A stretch of DNA of 64,000 nucleotides from assembly GCA_016702555.1 (NCBI GenBank), contig JADJDV010000001.1, positions 62,001 through 126,000 of the forward strand, written 5' to 3'. Shown one piece after another: positions 26,066 through 34,032 of this stretch. The notes below the pieces were generated by a model. That model was not told the DNA's origin, ran no database searches, and worked only from the letters and a program-made list of their open reading frames with translations. Within the stretch, counting starts at the first letter, position 1. Each line of letters opens with the position of its first letter. The position numbers and the translations under genes were made by a program. The stretch is from Burkholderiales bacterium (GTDB lineage Bacteria; Pseudomonadota; Gammaproteobacteria; Burkholderiales; Burkholderiaceae_C).

Positions 26066-27690
26066 GATGGTTTTCCCTGCTGGCGCTGGCCGCCAGCGTC
26101 TGGGTCGCCGGCTGTGCCGCGCCCGGCACCGCCCCCTCCACCGACAGCCCGCAGGGCACCGCCAGCGCCACCGGCGCGCCGGTGCGCGCCGCGCCCTACA
26201 CCGGCGACATGCCACCGCTGACGATGACCGAGCTGCGCACCTCGGCGGTGGCACCGCTCGATGCGCCAGCCGACCTGTGGGACCGCATCCGACGCGGCTT
26301 CAGCATGCGCGAACTGGACGGCGAACTGGTCACGCGCCATGAGCAGTGGTACGTCAGCCGGCCCGACTACATCGAGCGCATGGTCGATCGCTCGCGCATG
26401 TACATCTTCCACATCGTCGAGGAACTGGAGCTGCGCGGCATGCCGACCGAGCTGGCGCTGCTGCCCTACATCGAATCGGCGTTCAACCCGCAGGCCGTCA
26501 GCAGCGCCAAGGCGGCCGGCATGTGGCAATTCATGCCCGGCACGGGGCGCGACTTCCGGCTGACGCAGAACGTGCTGCGCGACGACCGCCGCGACGTGCT
26601 CGACTCGACCCGCGCCGCGCTCGACTACCTGCAGAAGCTGCACGACATGTTCGGCGACTGGCACCTGGCACTGGCCGCCTACAACTGGGGCCAGGGCAAC
26701 GTCAAGCGCGCCATCGACCGCAACCAGGCCGCGGGCCTGGGCACCGGCTACCTCGACCTGAGCATGCCGGCCGAGACGCGCAACTACGTGCCCAAGCTGC
26801 AGGCCGTCAAGAACATCATCGCCAGTCCGCAGGCCCACGGCGCGGTGCTGCCGCTGATCGAGAACCACCCGTTCTTCGACACCGTCGACATCACGCACGA
26901 CATCGACATCGACATCGCGGCGCGCCTGGCCGAGGTGCGGCTGGAGGACTTTCGCGCGCTCAACCCGGCGCAGCGCAAGCCGGTGATCTTCGCCGCCGGC
27001 ACGCCGCAGGTGCTGCTGCCCTGGAACAACGCCGACATCTTCAAGCGCAACCTGGCCAAGGCCGCGCCGGGTTCGCTGTCCTCCTGGACGGCCTGGGTGG
27101 CGCCGCAGGCCCTGCCCTCGCGCGAGGTCGCCAGCCGCTTCGGCATGGACGAGGACGATTTCCGCGAGATCAACAACGTGCCGCGCGGCATGGTGATCAA
27201 GAGCGGCTCCACCGTGCTGGTGCGGCGCGGCAACGGCGCCACCACGCAGGTCGCCAGCCACGTCGTGAACAACGCGCAGCTGGCCTACACGCCTGAGATC
27301 GTGCTGCGCCGCACCACGGTGCGGGCGCGCCGCGGCGACTCGATCGCCAGCGTGGCCGCGCGCTACGATCTGCCGGCCGCCACCGTGGCGGGCTGGAACC
27401 ACACCGGCGCCCGCGCCGGCCTGAAGCGCGGCCAGGCGGTGGTGCTGTTCCTGCCGGTGCGCGCCGCCGCCGCCGCCGCGCGCGATGGCGTGGCCGCCAG
27501 CCAGCGCGCGGCGCGCGCCCATGCCGCCCCGGCCACACGGTCGTCGGCCAAGGCGCCGGCACGCGCCGCCGCCAAAAGCAGCGGCAAGTCCAGAAGCCCC
27601 GCGCAAGCCGCCGCCAAGCGGGCGACCGCCGCGCCCAAGGCCGGCAGCCGCGCGGCACCAGCCAAGGGCAAGGCCACGAAGCGCCGCTGA
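26062..27690 (+). CDS. mltD: Membrane-bound lytic murein transglycosylase MltD
   Basis: This 542-residue lipoprotein cleaves peptidoglycan glycan strands with 1,6-anhydro product formation. A lipobox (WVAGCA) follows a short signal sequence. The SLT domain has LLPYIESAFNPQA with catalytic Glu138, SAKAAGMWQFMPGTGRDF and LALAAYNWGQGNVKRAI. Two LysM-like segments follow (VASRFGMDEDDFREINN and VAARYDLPAATVAGWN). The last ~75 residues are Ala/Lys/Arg-rich low complexity, a feature of this family in Comamonadaceae. The ATGA overlap with gloB indicates translational coupling. Confidence 0.92.
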   Translation: MRWFSLLALAASVWVAGCAAPGTAPSTDSPQGTASATGAPVRAAPYTGDMPPLTMTELRTSAVAPLDAPADLWDRIRRGFSMRELDGELVTRHEQWYVSRPDYIERMVDRSRMYIFHIVEELELRGMPTELALLPYIESAFNPQAVSSAKAAGMWQFMPGTGRDFRLTQNVLRDDRRDVLDSTRAALDYLQKLHDMFGDWHLALAAYNWGQGNVKRAIDRNQAAGLGTGYLDLSMPAETRNYVPKLQAVKNIIASPQAHGAVLPLIENHPFFDTVDITHDIDIDIAARLAEVRLEDFRALNPAQRKPVIFAAGTPQVLLPWNNADIFKRNLAKAAPGSLSSWTAWVAPQALPSREVASRFGMDEDDFREINNVPRGMVIKSGSTVLVRRGNGATTQVASHVVNNAQLAYTPEIVLRRTTVRARRGDSIASVAARYDLPAATVAGWNHTGARAGLKRGQAVVLFLPVRAAAAAARDGVAASQRAARAHAAPATRSSAKAPARAAAKSSGKSRSPAQAAAKRATAAPKAGSRAAPAKGKATKRR

Positions 27691-27712
27691 AGCGCGCCGG
27701 CATCGATGTGGC

Positions 27713-28801
27713 TCAGCCGAGCCGCGTCACCGCCGCGAACAGCCCCGCCTGATAGCGCTGACGGGCGCGGCGCACGAAATCGTTGGTGTAGGTGGCGCCC
27801 GGCGCCGCCGCGCGCACCGCCAACGGGCCGGAATCGAAGCGCGCCACCACGCGGTGCGCCGTGGCCACGCCCTCCTCGCTCACCAGGCCATCGGGCGAGA
27901 ACGCCTCGCGCGCCTTGTCCAGCGCCGCCAGGTAGATCGCGCGGTCGCCATACATGTAGGCCTCCGGCACGGCGCGCACGATGTCGCTCGGACCGGCGGT
28001 CTGCAGCCACTTGAGCGAGCGCACCACGGCGTTGGTCAGCGCCTGCACCGTGCCCGGATAGCGCAGCACGAAGTCCTGCCGCGCGTACAGGCAACTGCCC
28101 GGCATTGGCCCGCCGTAGAAGTCCTGCGTGCCGCGCAGCGAGCGCGTGTCGGCCAGCACCCGCAGCTCGCCGCGAAACTCCAGCAGGCTGATCACCGGGT
28201 CGATGTTGGCGATGGCGTCGATGCGGCCCTCGCGCAGCGCCAGCACCGCCGCCGTGGTGTTGCCGACGCTGACGAACTCGACCTCGCCCGCGCCCACCCC
28301 GCCGCGCGCCAGCAGCGCGCGCGCGAACCAGTGGGTGATCGACTCCGCCGCCGAGATGCCGATGCGTCGCCCCTTCAGCTGCGCGATCTCGCGAAAACCC
28401 GGCAGACTGCGCGTGCCGACACCGAACACCAGTTGCGGCGCACGCCCCAGAAACACGAAGGCGCGGCAACTCAGGCCGCGCTGGCGCAGCAGGATGCTGT
28501 GCTCGAAGCCCCCCGCCGCCACCTCGGCCTGACCCTGCACCATCGACTGCTGAGCCAGCGCGCCGCCGGCGTGGTCCTGCAACTCCACCTCCAGGCCCTC
28601 GGCCTTGAAATAGCCGAGCTGCTCGGCCAGCGTGAGCGGCAGGTAGTTGAGCGCCGTCTTGCCGCCCAGCGCCAGCTGCAGCCGGGGCCGCTCAGGCGCC
28701 CCCTGCGCCCGCGCCAGTGCGACCAGGCCCAGGGCGGCCGGCAAACCGGCCAGCAGACGGCGGCGCGACAGGCGCGGGACAGATTCCAAGGCTACGGACA
28801 C
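27713..28801 (-). CDS. ABC-transporter substrate-binding protein, NMT1/SsuA-like
   Basis: This periplasmic binding protein resembles those for nitrate, sulphonates or thiamine precursors. A Tat-type signal is visible (LSRRRLLAGLPAALGLVALA) ending in ARA. The mature part has TALNYLPLTLAEQLGYFKAE, GLEVELQDHAGGALAQQSMV and GRRIGISAAESITHWFARAL. The start is uncertain: the frame is open to an ATG at 28861, but a GTG at 28801 puts the Tat motif nearer the N-terminus. No ABC ATPase or permease gene is adjacent, so it is an orphan here. It converges on mltD with a 22-bp gap. Confidence 0.85.
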   Translation of the reverse strand: MSVALESVPRLSRRRLLAGLPAALGLVALARAQGAPERPRLQLALGGKTALNYLPLTLAEQLGYFKAEGLEVELQDHAGGALAQQSMVQGQAEVAAGGFEHSILLRQRGLSCRAFVFLGRAPQLVFGVGTRSLPGFREIAQLKGRRIGISAAESITHWFARALLARGGVGAGEVEFVSVGNTTAAVLALREGRIDAIANIDPVISLLEFRGELRVLADTRSLRGTQDFYGGPMPGSCLYARQDFVLRYPGTVQALTNAVVRSLKWLQTAGPSDIVRAVPEAYMYGDRAIYLAALDKAREAFSPDGLVSEEGVATAHRVVARFDSGPLAVRAAAPGATYTNDFVRRARQRYQAGLFAAVTRLG

Positions 28802-28981
28802 GGCGGTGCGGGTATGAACACAAACACAGCCGACGGTAGCCGAGCGCGGCGCCGACCGCATCGGGACGTGCCCGCATGGGGTTTGTCATTATGTGCATTG
28901 GTGCATAAGCAGCACCTGATGCCAGCGCATCACAAGACGTTACCCATTGGCCTCGCACGGTAGCCGGCGCGACAGGCGATT

Positions 28982-29407
28982 TCAGCGCCAACCCAGCAGC
29001 AGGATCGCGACGTTCAGCGCGAAGGCCAGCGCCCAGACCAGACTGCGCAGCGTCGACAGATTGCCCACGTAGGCGCCGATGAAGACCAGCCGGCACAGCA
29101 CCCACAGCAGCGCCAGCATGTCCAGCCGCGCCGTGGGCGCGCCCAGTTGCAGCGCCACCAACACGGCGCCGATGAAGAAGGGCAGCGCCTCGAAGCTGTT
29201 GGCCTGCGCCGCGTTGGCGCGGGCGCGCCAGGCGGTCTGGCGCGCCAGCCAGGCGCGCGGATCGGCGTTGTCGTAGCCGCCCTCGCGGCGCGGGATGCGA
29301 AAGCTGCCCCACTTGGCGATGTAGGCGCACAGCAGCGGCAGCACGGCGGCCGCCAGGATGCACCAGTGGGCGATGCCGAACACGGGCGCGGGGATGGAAG
29401 CGGTCAT
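28982..29407 (-). CDS. MAPEG-family membrane protein
   Basis: This 141-residue integral membrane protein has four hydrophobic segments. Family marks are PRAWLARQTAWRARANAAQA, NSFEALPFFIGAVLVALQ and LLWVLCRLVFIGAYVGN. MAPEG proteins include glutathione-linked membrane enzymes, but bacterial members like this one have no proven reaction. The start MTASIPAPVFGIAHW at 29407 is preferred to the frame's first Met at 29437. It lies 54 bp downstream of recR on the same strand. Confidence 0.85.
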   Translation of the reverse strand: MTASIPAPVFGIAHWCILAAAVLPLLCAYIAKWGSFRIPRREGGYDNADPRAWLARQTAWRARANAAQANSFEALPFFIGAVLVALQLGAPTARLDMLALLWVLCRLVFIGAYVGNLSTLRSLVWALAFALNVAILLLGWR

Positions 29408-29461
29408 GACGAATTCCTTGTCTGCCAGGATGCGCACCGAAGAGCTCGGTACGGGTGGGCT

Positions 29462-30052
29462 TCAGCGCCGGTCGACCAGCGCGTGGGCAATGGTGCCCAG
29501 ATCGACGTATTCCAGCTCGCTGCCCGCCGGTACGCCGCGCGCCAGGCGCGTCACGTTCAGGCCACGGCTTTTCAGCGCCTGACCGATCACGTGGGCCGTG
29601 GCCTCGCCCTCGGCGGTGAAGTTGGTGGCCAGGATCACCTCCTGCACCACGCCGTCGCTGGCGCGCTCGATCAGCCGGGCCACCCCGATGTCGCGCGGGC
29701 CGACGCCGTCGAGCGGGCTCAAGCGGCCCATCAGCACGAAGTAGCGGCCATTGAATGCCGCCGTGCGCTCCAGCGCCGCCTGGTCGGCCGGCGTCTCGAC
29801 CACGCACAGCTTGCTGGCGTCGCGGCGCGGGTCGCGGCAAGTGGTGCAGAGCTCATCCTCGGTGAAGGTGTGGCACTGCGTGCAATGGCGCACCCGCGCC
29901 ACCGCCTCCTGCAACGAGCGCGCCAGCACCTGCGCGCCTTCGCGGTCGTGTTGCAGCAGGTGGAAGGCCATGCGCTGCGCCGAACGCACGCCCACCCCCG
30001 GCAGGCGCCGCAGCGACTGGATCAGGGTGTCGAGGGCATGTGCATTGACCAT
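29462..30052 (-). CDS. recR: Recombination mediator RecR
   Basis: RecR works with RecF and RecO in loading RecA at gaps. The 196-residue product has the N-terminal helix-hairpin-helix (LIQSLRRLPGVGVRSAQRMA), the four-Cys zinc finger (CTQCHTFTEDELCTTCRD), a Toprim domain opening LCVVETPADQAALE, and the conserved RLARGVPAGSELEYVD. Length is normal. It lies downstream of ybaB and dnaX on the same strand, the common dnaX-ybaB-recR order, but a 157-bp gap with a structured repeat separates it from ybaB. Confidence 0.97.
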   Translation of the reverse strand: MVNAHALDTLIQSLRRLPGVGVRSAQRMAFHLLQHDREGAQVLARSLQEAVARVRHCTQCHTFTEDELCTTCRDPRRDASKLCVVETPADQAALERTAAFNGRYFVLMGRLSPLDGVGPRDIGVARLIERASDGVVQEVILATNFTAEGEATAHVIGQALKSRGLNVTRLARGVPAGSELEYVDLGTIAHALVDRR

Positions 30053-30132
30053 CGGAGATGAACTGCTGCTCAGTGTCAGGAAATCAAGCGGCCGCGAAGC
30101 AGGCCATACCAGTGAACGCCGCGGACGGACCT

Positions 30133-30206
30133 GCGCCGGCCGCTGGCGTTGTCCCCCTTCCCGCAGAGAGAAGGGGCAAGCGGCATCAGCCGCTCAGGGG
30201 GATGCT
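30133..30206 (-). repeat. Structured intergenic repeat, copy 2
   Basis: On the minus strand it reads ATCCCCCTGAGCGGC, TGATGCCGCTTG, CCCCTTCTCTCTGCGGGAAG and GGGGGACAACGCC-AGCGGCCGG. It matches the copy at 25055 in its unpaired parts. In stem I, AGCGGC/GCCGCT replaces AGGCGC/GCGCCT, with two base pairs changed on both sides. The second stem is CCCCTTC/GAAGGGG. It lies between ybaB and recR, upstream of recR in the same orientation. Confidence 0.6.
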
Positions 30207-30209
30207 TTT

Positions 30210-30545
30210 TTAAAACGGGAACTTCATCCCCGGCGGCAGCCCCGGCATGCCGGCCGGCATCAGCTTGCCCATCTTCTCGGCCGACAGCTCCTCGGCCTTG
30301 CGCACGGCGGCGTTGAAGGCGGCGGCGACCAGATCCTCCAGCATGTCCTTGTCGTCCTCCAGCAGGCTGGGGTCGATGGTGACGCGCTTGACGTCGTGCT
30401 TGGCGGTCATCAGCACCTTGACCAGGCCGGCGCCGGATTCGCCCTCGACTTCCAGCAGCGCCAGTTCGTCCTGCGCCTTCTTCAGGTTGTCCTGCATGGC
30501 CTGGGCCTGTTTCATCAGGCCGGCGAGTTGTCCTTTGTTGAACAT
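30210..30545 (-). CDS. YbaB/EbfC-family nucleoid-associated protein
   Basis: This 111-residue DNA-binding protein is usually encoded between dnaX and recR. The sequence shows the family helix LAGLMKQAQAMQDNLKKAQD and the strand region TAKHDVKRVTIDPSLLEDDK, followed by LVAAAFNAAVRKAEEL. The C-terminus is Met/Gly/Pro-rich (GMPGLPPGMKFPF), as in other betaproteobacterial copies. It lies 29 bp after dnaX, so the two probably share a transcript. Confidence 0.95.
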   Translation of the reverse strand: MFNKGQLAGLMKQAQAMQDNLKKAQDELALLEVEGESGAGLVKVLMTAKHDVKRVTIDPSLLEDDKDMLEDLVAAAFNAAVRKAEELSAEKMGKLMPAGMPGLPPGMKFPF

Positions 30546-30574
30546 CGGTTTCCTTCTTTCAAGGTTTCACGGCA

Positions 30575-32518
30575 TCAAAGTGGCTTGATGCTCCCGGGCA
30601 CGATTTTCGCCCCAAAGTCGCGCATCATCTCCTGCACGAAGGGGTCGGCCGCCAGCAGCGCCTCGGCGGCCTTCAGGCGCTGGTCGGCGGCGATGCGGTT
30701 GCGGCGCGCCGGGCTGTCGACCACGGCGCCGATCTCGACCTGCAGCCGCACGGCATAACCCACATCAGCCAGCGCGGCCTGCAGGCGATCGCGCGCGGCC
30801 GACTGGCCCAGCGACTCGTTTTCCACCCGCAGCGTCCAGCGGCCCTCGTGGCGCGCCACCAGCTGCGATTGCAGCGCCAGCTCGCGCACCAGCGCGGTCA
30901 CGGCCTCGCGCGCCACCAGTTCCTGCACCAGCGCGTGCCAGAAGTCGCCCTCGGCGCTGGCCGGCGGCGTGGCGACTTCGGCCAGCACGCGGCGCGCGGG
31001 CGCGGGTTCTGCGGCGGCCTCGCGCACCTTGACCGCCAGCACCTCGGGCGCCGGCATCGGGTCGGGATCGCGGGCCGCTGCCGGCACCCGCACCGCCTCA
31101 CGCACCGCCACGGCCTGCACCGGCACCCGCGGCGGCGCGGCGGGCCGCGCAGGAGCGCCCTCCTCGTGCTCGTCCGGCGGCGGCTCGCCGGCCGCCACGG
31201 CATCAGGCGGCGCAAAGCCGGCGGCGTCAAAATCCTCGGCAGCGACTGCGTCAATCGTGGGCGGCGCCAAGCTCATGGCCACCGGCGCTGAAGGTGGCGT
31301 GGGTGGATCGACCACCGCCTCTGCCGGTGGCCCGCTGGCGAGCGCCTCGGCAGGCCCGGAGCGCGCCGGCTCAGCGTTTTTCAGAGTTTTTTTTTCCGCC
31401 GCGTCGGTGCCCGCCACACTCTGCTTGAACGGCAGCAGGCGCAGCAGCACCATGGTCAGGCCGGCGTATTCGTCCGGCGCCAGGCCCAGCTCGGCGCGCC
31501 CGTGGATGCACAGGCTGTACAGCAACTGCGTCTCGTCGGCCGGCAGCAGCGCCGCCAGGCGCGCGGTGTCCTGCGCCTCCGGATCGGTGTCGTCCACCGC
31601 CCTGTCCGGCACCGCCTGATGCACCGCCATGCGCTGCAGCACGCTGGCCATGTCCTCCAGTGTGGTCGCGGCCGACTGGCCGGTGGTGCGCAGCTGCTCG
31701 GACAGCGCCACCACCGCCCGGCCATCGCCCGCGGTGAGCGCCTCGATCAGGCTGAACACCACACCACGATCGACGCTGCCCAGCATCTGGCGCAGCGCTG
31801 CCTCCTCGATCCGGCCGGAGCCAAAGGCGATCGCCTGGTCGGTCAGCGACAGCGCATCGCGCATCGAGCCGCGCGCCGCCCGCGCCAGCAGGCGCAGCGC
31901 CTGCGGCTCGGCCGGCACCTGCTCGGACGCCAGCACGCGCGCCAGGTGCTCCAGCACCACCTCGGGCGCCATCGGCCGCAGGTTGAACTGCAGGCAGCGG
32001 CTGAGCACCGTCACCGGCACCTTCTGCGGGTCGGTGGTGGCCAGCACGAACTTGAGGTGCTCGGGCGGCTCCTCCAGCGTCTTCAGCATGGCGTTGAAGG
32101 CGTGGTTCGACAGCATGTGCACTTCGTCGATCATGAAGACCTTGAAGCGCCCCTGCACCGGCTTGTAGACCGCCTGCTCCAGCAGGCTCTGCACTTCATC
32201 GACGCCGCGGTTGCTGGCGGCATCGAGCTCGGTGTAGTCGACGAAGCGGCCGGCGTCGATCTCGCTGCACGCCGGGCACACGCCGCAGGGCGTGGCGGTG
32301 ATGCCGCCCTGCCCGTCGGCGCCGGTGCAGTTGAGCGACTTGGCCAGGATGCGCGCCACCGTGGTCTTGCCCACCCCGCGCGTGCCGGTGAACAGATAGG
32401 CGTGGTGCAGCCGCTGCTGCGTCAGCGCGTTGGTCAATGCCTGCACCACGTGCTCCTGGCCCACCATCTCGGTGAAATTGCGCGGACGGTATTTGCGGGC
32501 CAGCACCAGATAGGACAT
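30575..32518 (-). CDS. dnaX: DNA polymerase III subunits gamma and tau
   Basis: DnaX is the clamp-loader ATPase. The full-length (tau) product is 647 residues. It has Walker A in FTGTRGVGKTTVARILAKSL, a Cys4 zinc module around CTGADGQGG...CGVCPAC, Walker B and sensor region FKVFMIDEVHMLSNHAFNAM, and KVPVTVLSRCLQFNL. After domain III comes an Ala/Pro-rich linker, then the tau-only C-terminal domain ending PFVQEMMRDFGAKIVPGSI. The start MSYLVLARKYRPRNF is the family norm; the open frame upstream to 32785 is spurious. An A9 run near codon 376 could give the short gamma form. Confidence 0.96.
   Translation of the reverse strand: MSYLVLARKYRPRNFTEMVGQEHVVQALTNALTQQRLHHAYLFTGTRGVGKTTVARILAKSLNCTGADGQGGITATPCGVCPACSEIDAGRFVDYTELDAASNRGVDEVQSLLEQAVYKPVQGRFKVFMIDEVHMLSNHAFNAMLKTLEEPPEHLKFVLATTDPQKVPVTVLSRCLQFNLRPMAPEVVLEHLARVLASEQVPAEPQALRLLARAARGSMRDALSLTDQAIAFGSGRIEEAALRQMLGSVDRGVVFSLIEALTAGDGRAVVALSEQLRTTGQSAATTLEDMASVLQRMAVHQAVPDRAVDDTDPEAQDTARLAALLPADETQLLYSLCIHGRAELGLAPDEYAGLTMVLLRLLPFKQSVAGTDAAEKKTLKNAEPARSGPAEALASGPPAEAVVDPPTPPSAPVAMSLAPPTIDAVAAEDFDAAGFAPPDAVAAGEPPPDEHEEGAPARPAAPPRVPVQAVAVREAVRVPAAARDPDPMPAPEVLAVKVREAAAEPAPARRVLAEVATPPASAEGDFWHALVQELVAREAVTALVRELALQSQLVARHEGRWTLRVENESLGQSAARDRLQAALADVGYAVRLQVEIGAVVDSPARRNRIAADQRLKAAEALLAADPFVQEMMRDFGAKIVPGSIKPL
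31371..31396 (-). promoter_or_regulatory. Candidate frameshift/slippage site for the dnaX gamma product
   Basis: On the coding strand, G is followed by nine A residues (31395 down to 31387), read GAA AAA AAA ACT. A -1 shift on this run gives AAC TCT GAA AAA CGC TGA, stopping at 31371. The short product would be about 382 residues and end right after domain III, as gamma does. Nine-A slippage is known from Thermus dnaX, and A-AAA-AAG from E. coli. Confidence 0.6.
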
Positions 32519-32696
32519 GGCCCGGATTCTACGAGGCGCCATCGGCGCGGCCGGATTTAGAGGATGCACTCGGAAACCGATGCTTTCCGGCCACGCCGAC
32601 GCCCCGCACAGGCAGAAACCGGCTATGCTGCATTGCAACATCCGTGATCCGGTGACATCGCGCACGGCGATCGACACCGGGCCGCGGCTCCATCGC

Positions 32697-32948
32697 ATGA
32701 CGCCTGACTTCGACGATCTGGACCTGTCCGCTCTCGACGCCGCTGCGGCCGACGCCGACCCGCGCGCGGTGGCGCTGACGCGCACCCTGTCGGACTGCTG
32801 CCACCCGCGCGCCGAGCGCCTGATCGTGCGCCTGCTCGACTGCCGCGACGACGACCAACTGGCGCTGCTGCGCGGCGAGGTGCTGAACCTGCTGGCACTC
32901 AGCTTCGGTCTCCGTGAGGCGCTGCGCCGCCTGCAGGCACTACAATAG
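32697..32948 (+). CDS. Hypothetical protein of 83 residues beside ffs
   Basis: An acidic start (MTPDFDDLDLSALDAAAADA) is followed by a helical part with DCCHPRAERLIVRLLDCRDD and LNLLALSFGLREALRRLQAL. I do not recognise a family. Its codon use looks coding, and it ends as the SRP RNA begins. An earlier ATG at 32625 is also in frame. It is divergent from dnaX. Confidence 0.5.
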   Translation: MTPDFDDLDLSALDAAAADADPRAVALTRTLSDCCHPRAERLIVRLLDCRDDDQLALLRGEVLNLLALSFGLREALRRLQALQ

Positions 32949-33044
32949 CCCCCGACGGGCCTTCCCGCATGGTGAAGGAGCCAACCGGGTCAGGTGGGGA
33001 ACCAAGCAGCCCTAACTTTGGAGTCAGTGCCGGGGTCAAGGCTC
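32947..33044 (+). ncRNA. ffs: Bacterial small signal recognition particle RNA (4.5S RNA)
   Basis: This is the RNA core of the SRP, which binds Ffh and targets membrane proteins. The diagnostic domain IV is visible: GGTCAGGTGGGGAACC followed by AAGCAGCCCTA, with the GGAA tetraloop closed by TGG/CCA and the asymmetric AGCAGCC loop. The 5' part (GCCCCCGACGGGCC) and 3' part (GGGGTCAAGGC) form the long closing helix. Position beside dnaX is common. The end points are estimates. The loop-closing stem differs from the TCC/GGA of E. coli but pairs equally well. Confidence 0.85.
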
Positions 33045-33324
33045 GTCAACTTCATCCAAAAATCCCTTGATAGAACAACAACATAAGCAAAATCAAGGGG
33101 TTACACGCTCAAACTGTATCACTTGGCTGTGTCACTTGCGCCACGAAAGTCGGGCCCCAAAAGGCCCGTCCAAGGAAGGCGAAGTGGCGAAGCCCGCGGG
33201 GTTCCAATCGGCGTGCCGATAGGTATTACTTGAGGATCATCATTGAAGATGATCTGCGCCACCTGTACGGCGGCAAGGTCCGCGTCAGCCTTGCTCATCT
33301 AGCGGGTGGTCTGACTCGAACGGG
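33045..33324 (+). other. Gene-poor stretch at the ffs edge of the island
   Basis: Just past ffs, AATCCCTTGAT (33061-33071) and ATCAAGGGGTT (33092-33102) form a 10/11 inverted repeat that could end the ffs transcript. The following bases are AT-richer, with CACTTGGCTGTGTCAC-type repeats. No intact gene was found up to 33325. The change in composition directly at the 3' end of a conserved RNA gene suggests an integration boundary. Confidence 0.4.
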
Positions 33325-33507
33325 ATGCAGTCAACTCAACTGCCGGGGGCGACCGACGCTGAAGGGGATGTGAGCTACGCCATGTCTGGATTGCCAACGG
33401 ACTGGAAGTTTGATGGGAGTACGCGCACACTGTCGGTGCCCACCACCTCGGCGTCTTGTCCGGTTGATGGCACAGAGAAGCGTGAGCGTCCAGTCAATCC
33501 ATCTTGA
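33325..33507 (+). pseudogene. Fragment of a surface-type protein with an Ig-like (He_PIG-like) repeat
   Basis: The 60-residue fragment contains DAEGDVSYAMSGLPTDWKFD and GSTRTLSVPTT. This is the pattern of putative Ig/cadherin-like repeats in large secreted proteins (GLP-x-W/L-x-FD-x-x-TRTLSG-x-PT). It has no proper start region and stops soon after the repeat, next to the IS66 unit. It is probably a broken piece of a longer gene. Confidence 0.4.
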
Positions 33508-33529
33508 CGCGTACCCACTGCCGTGATCG

Positions 33530-34030
33530 TCACGCCGAGGTTTTGGCTCCCACGTCGGCGATGCACTCTGCGAGGTTGAGCGCAGCCATCAGCAGGTACT
33601 TCTCGGGGTCCGTTCGTGCACGCAGCAGGTCGTGCTTGCCGAGGTATCCATAGACGAATGCCAGCAAGTAGCGCTCGGGATGCTCGTCGCAGAACTGCTG
33701 AACCATCTGTTTGGCCAGATCGCCCGGCAACCCCTCGTTGAAGCGCGCCCGAGCCGTCAGCCGCTGCATGCATCTGTCCTGCACATCCTCCGAGACGATC
33801 GGCCACACATGGCCGCTGCGCTTCATCGCCTGGAACGTCACCAGCAGGATGTGCAGCGGCACCTCCAGTTCTTCGAGGTCAACCCCCATGCGCGGCAGCA
33901 CCAGGATCGAGGCCAGCAGATTGGGCCGCTGCGCGGCGATCTCGTCGGCCAGGCGTACCTTTTGAGCGTGATCCATGCCATTGATGTCGATGGCCGCCTG
34001 CACCATCACCGCCTGCGTGATCACGCCCAT
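33530..34030 (-). CDS. Hypothetical protein coupled to IS66 tnpC
   Basis: The product is 166 residues, mostly helical, for example AAIDINGMDHAQKVRLADEI, AAQRPNLLASILVLPRMGVD and YLLAFVYGYLGKHDLLRA. I do not recognise a family. Its ATG lies two bases past the tnpC stop codon (TGACGATG), so it would be translated together with the transposase. It may be a passenger gene of this IS66 element or an accessory transposition protein. Confidence 0.6.
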   Translation of the reverse strand: MGVITQAVMVQAAIDINGMDHAQKVRLADEIAAQRPNLLASILVLPRMGVDLEELEVPLHILLVTFQAMKRSGHVWPIVSEDVQDRCMQRLTARARFNEGLPGDLAKQMVQQFCDEHPERYLLAFVYGYLGKHDLLRARTDPEKYLLMAALNLAECIADVGAKTSA

Positions 34031-34032
34031 CG

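Noticed and set aside
30575..32785. Longer DnaX starting at 32785
   Set aside because: The first ~89 codons overlap the divergent promoter region and the small gene at 32697, and do not resemble DnaX. MSYLVLARKYRPRNF is the family start.
33061..33102. Inverted repeat after ffs as a CRISPR or array unit
   Set aside because: There is only one pair and no regular spacing. A terminator-like hairpin is the simpler reading.
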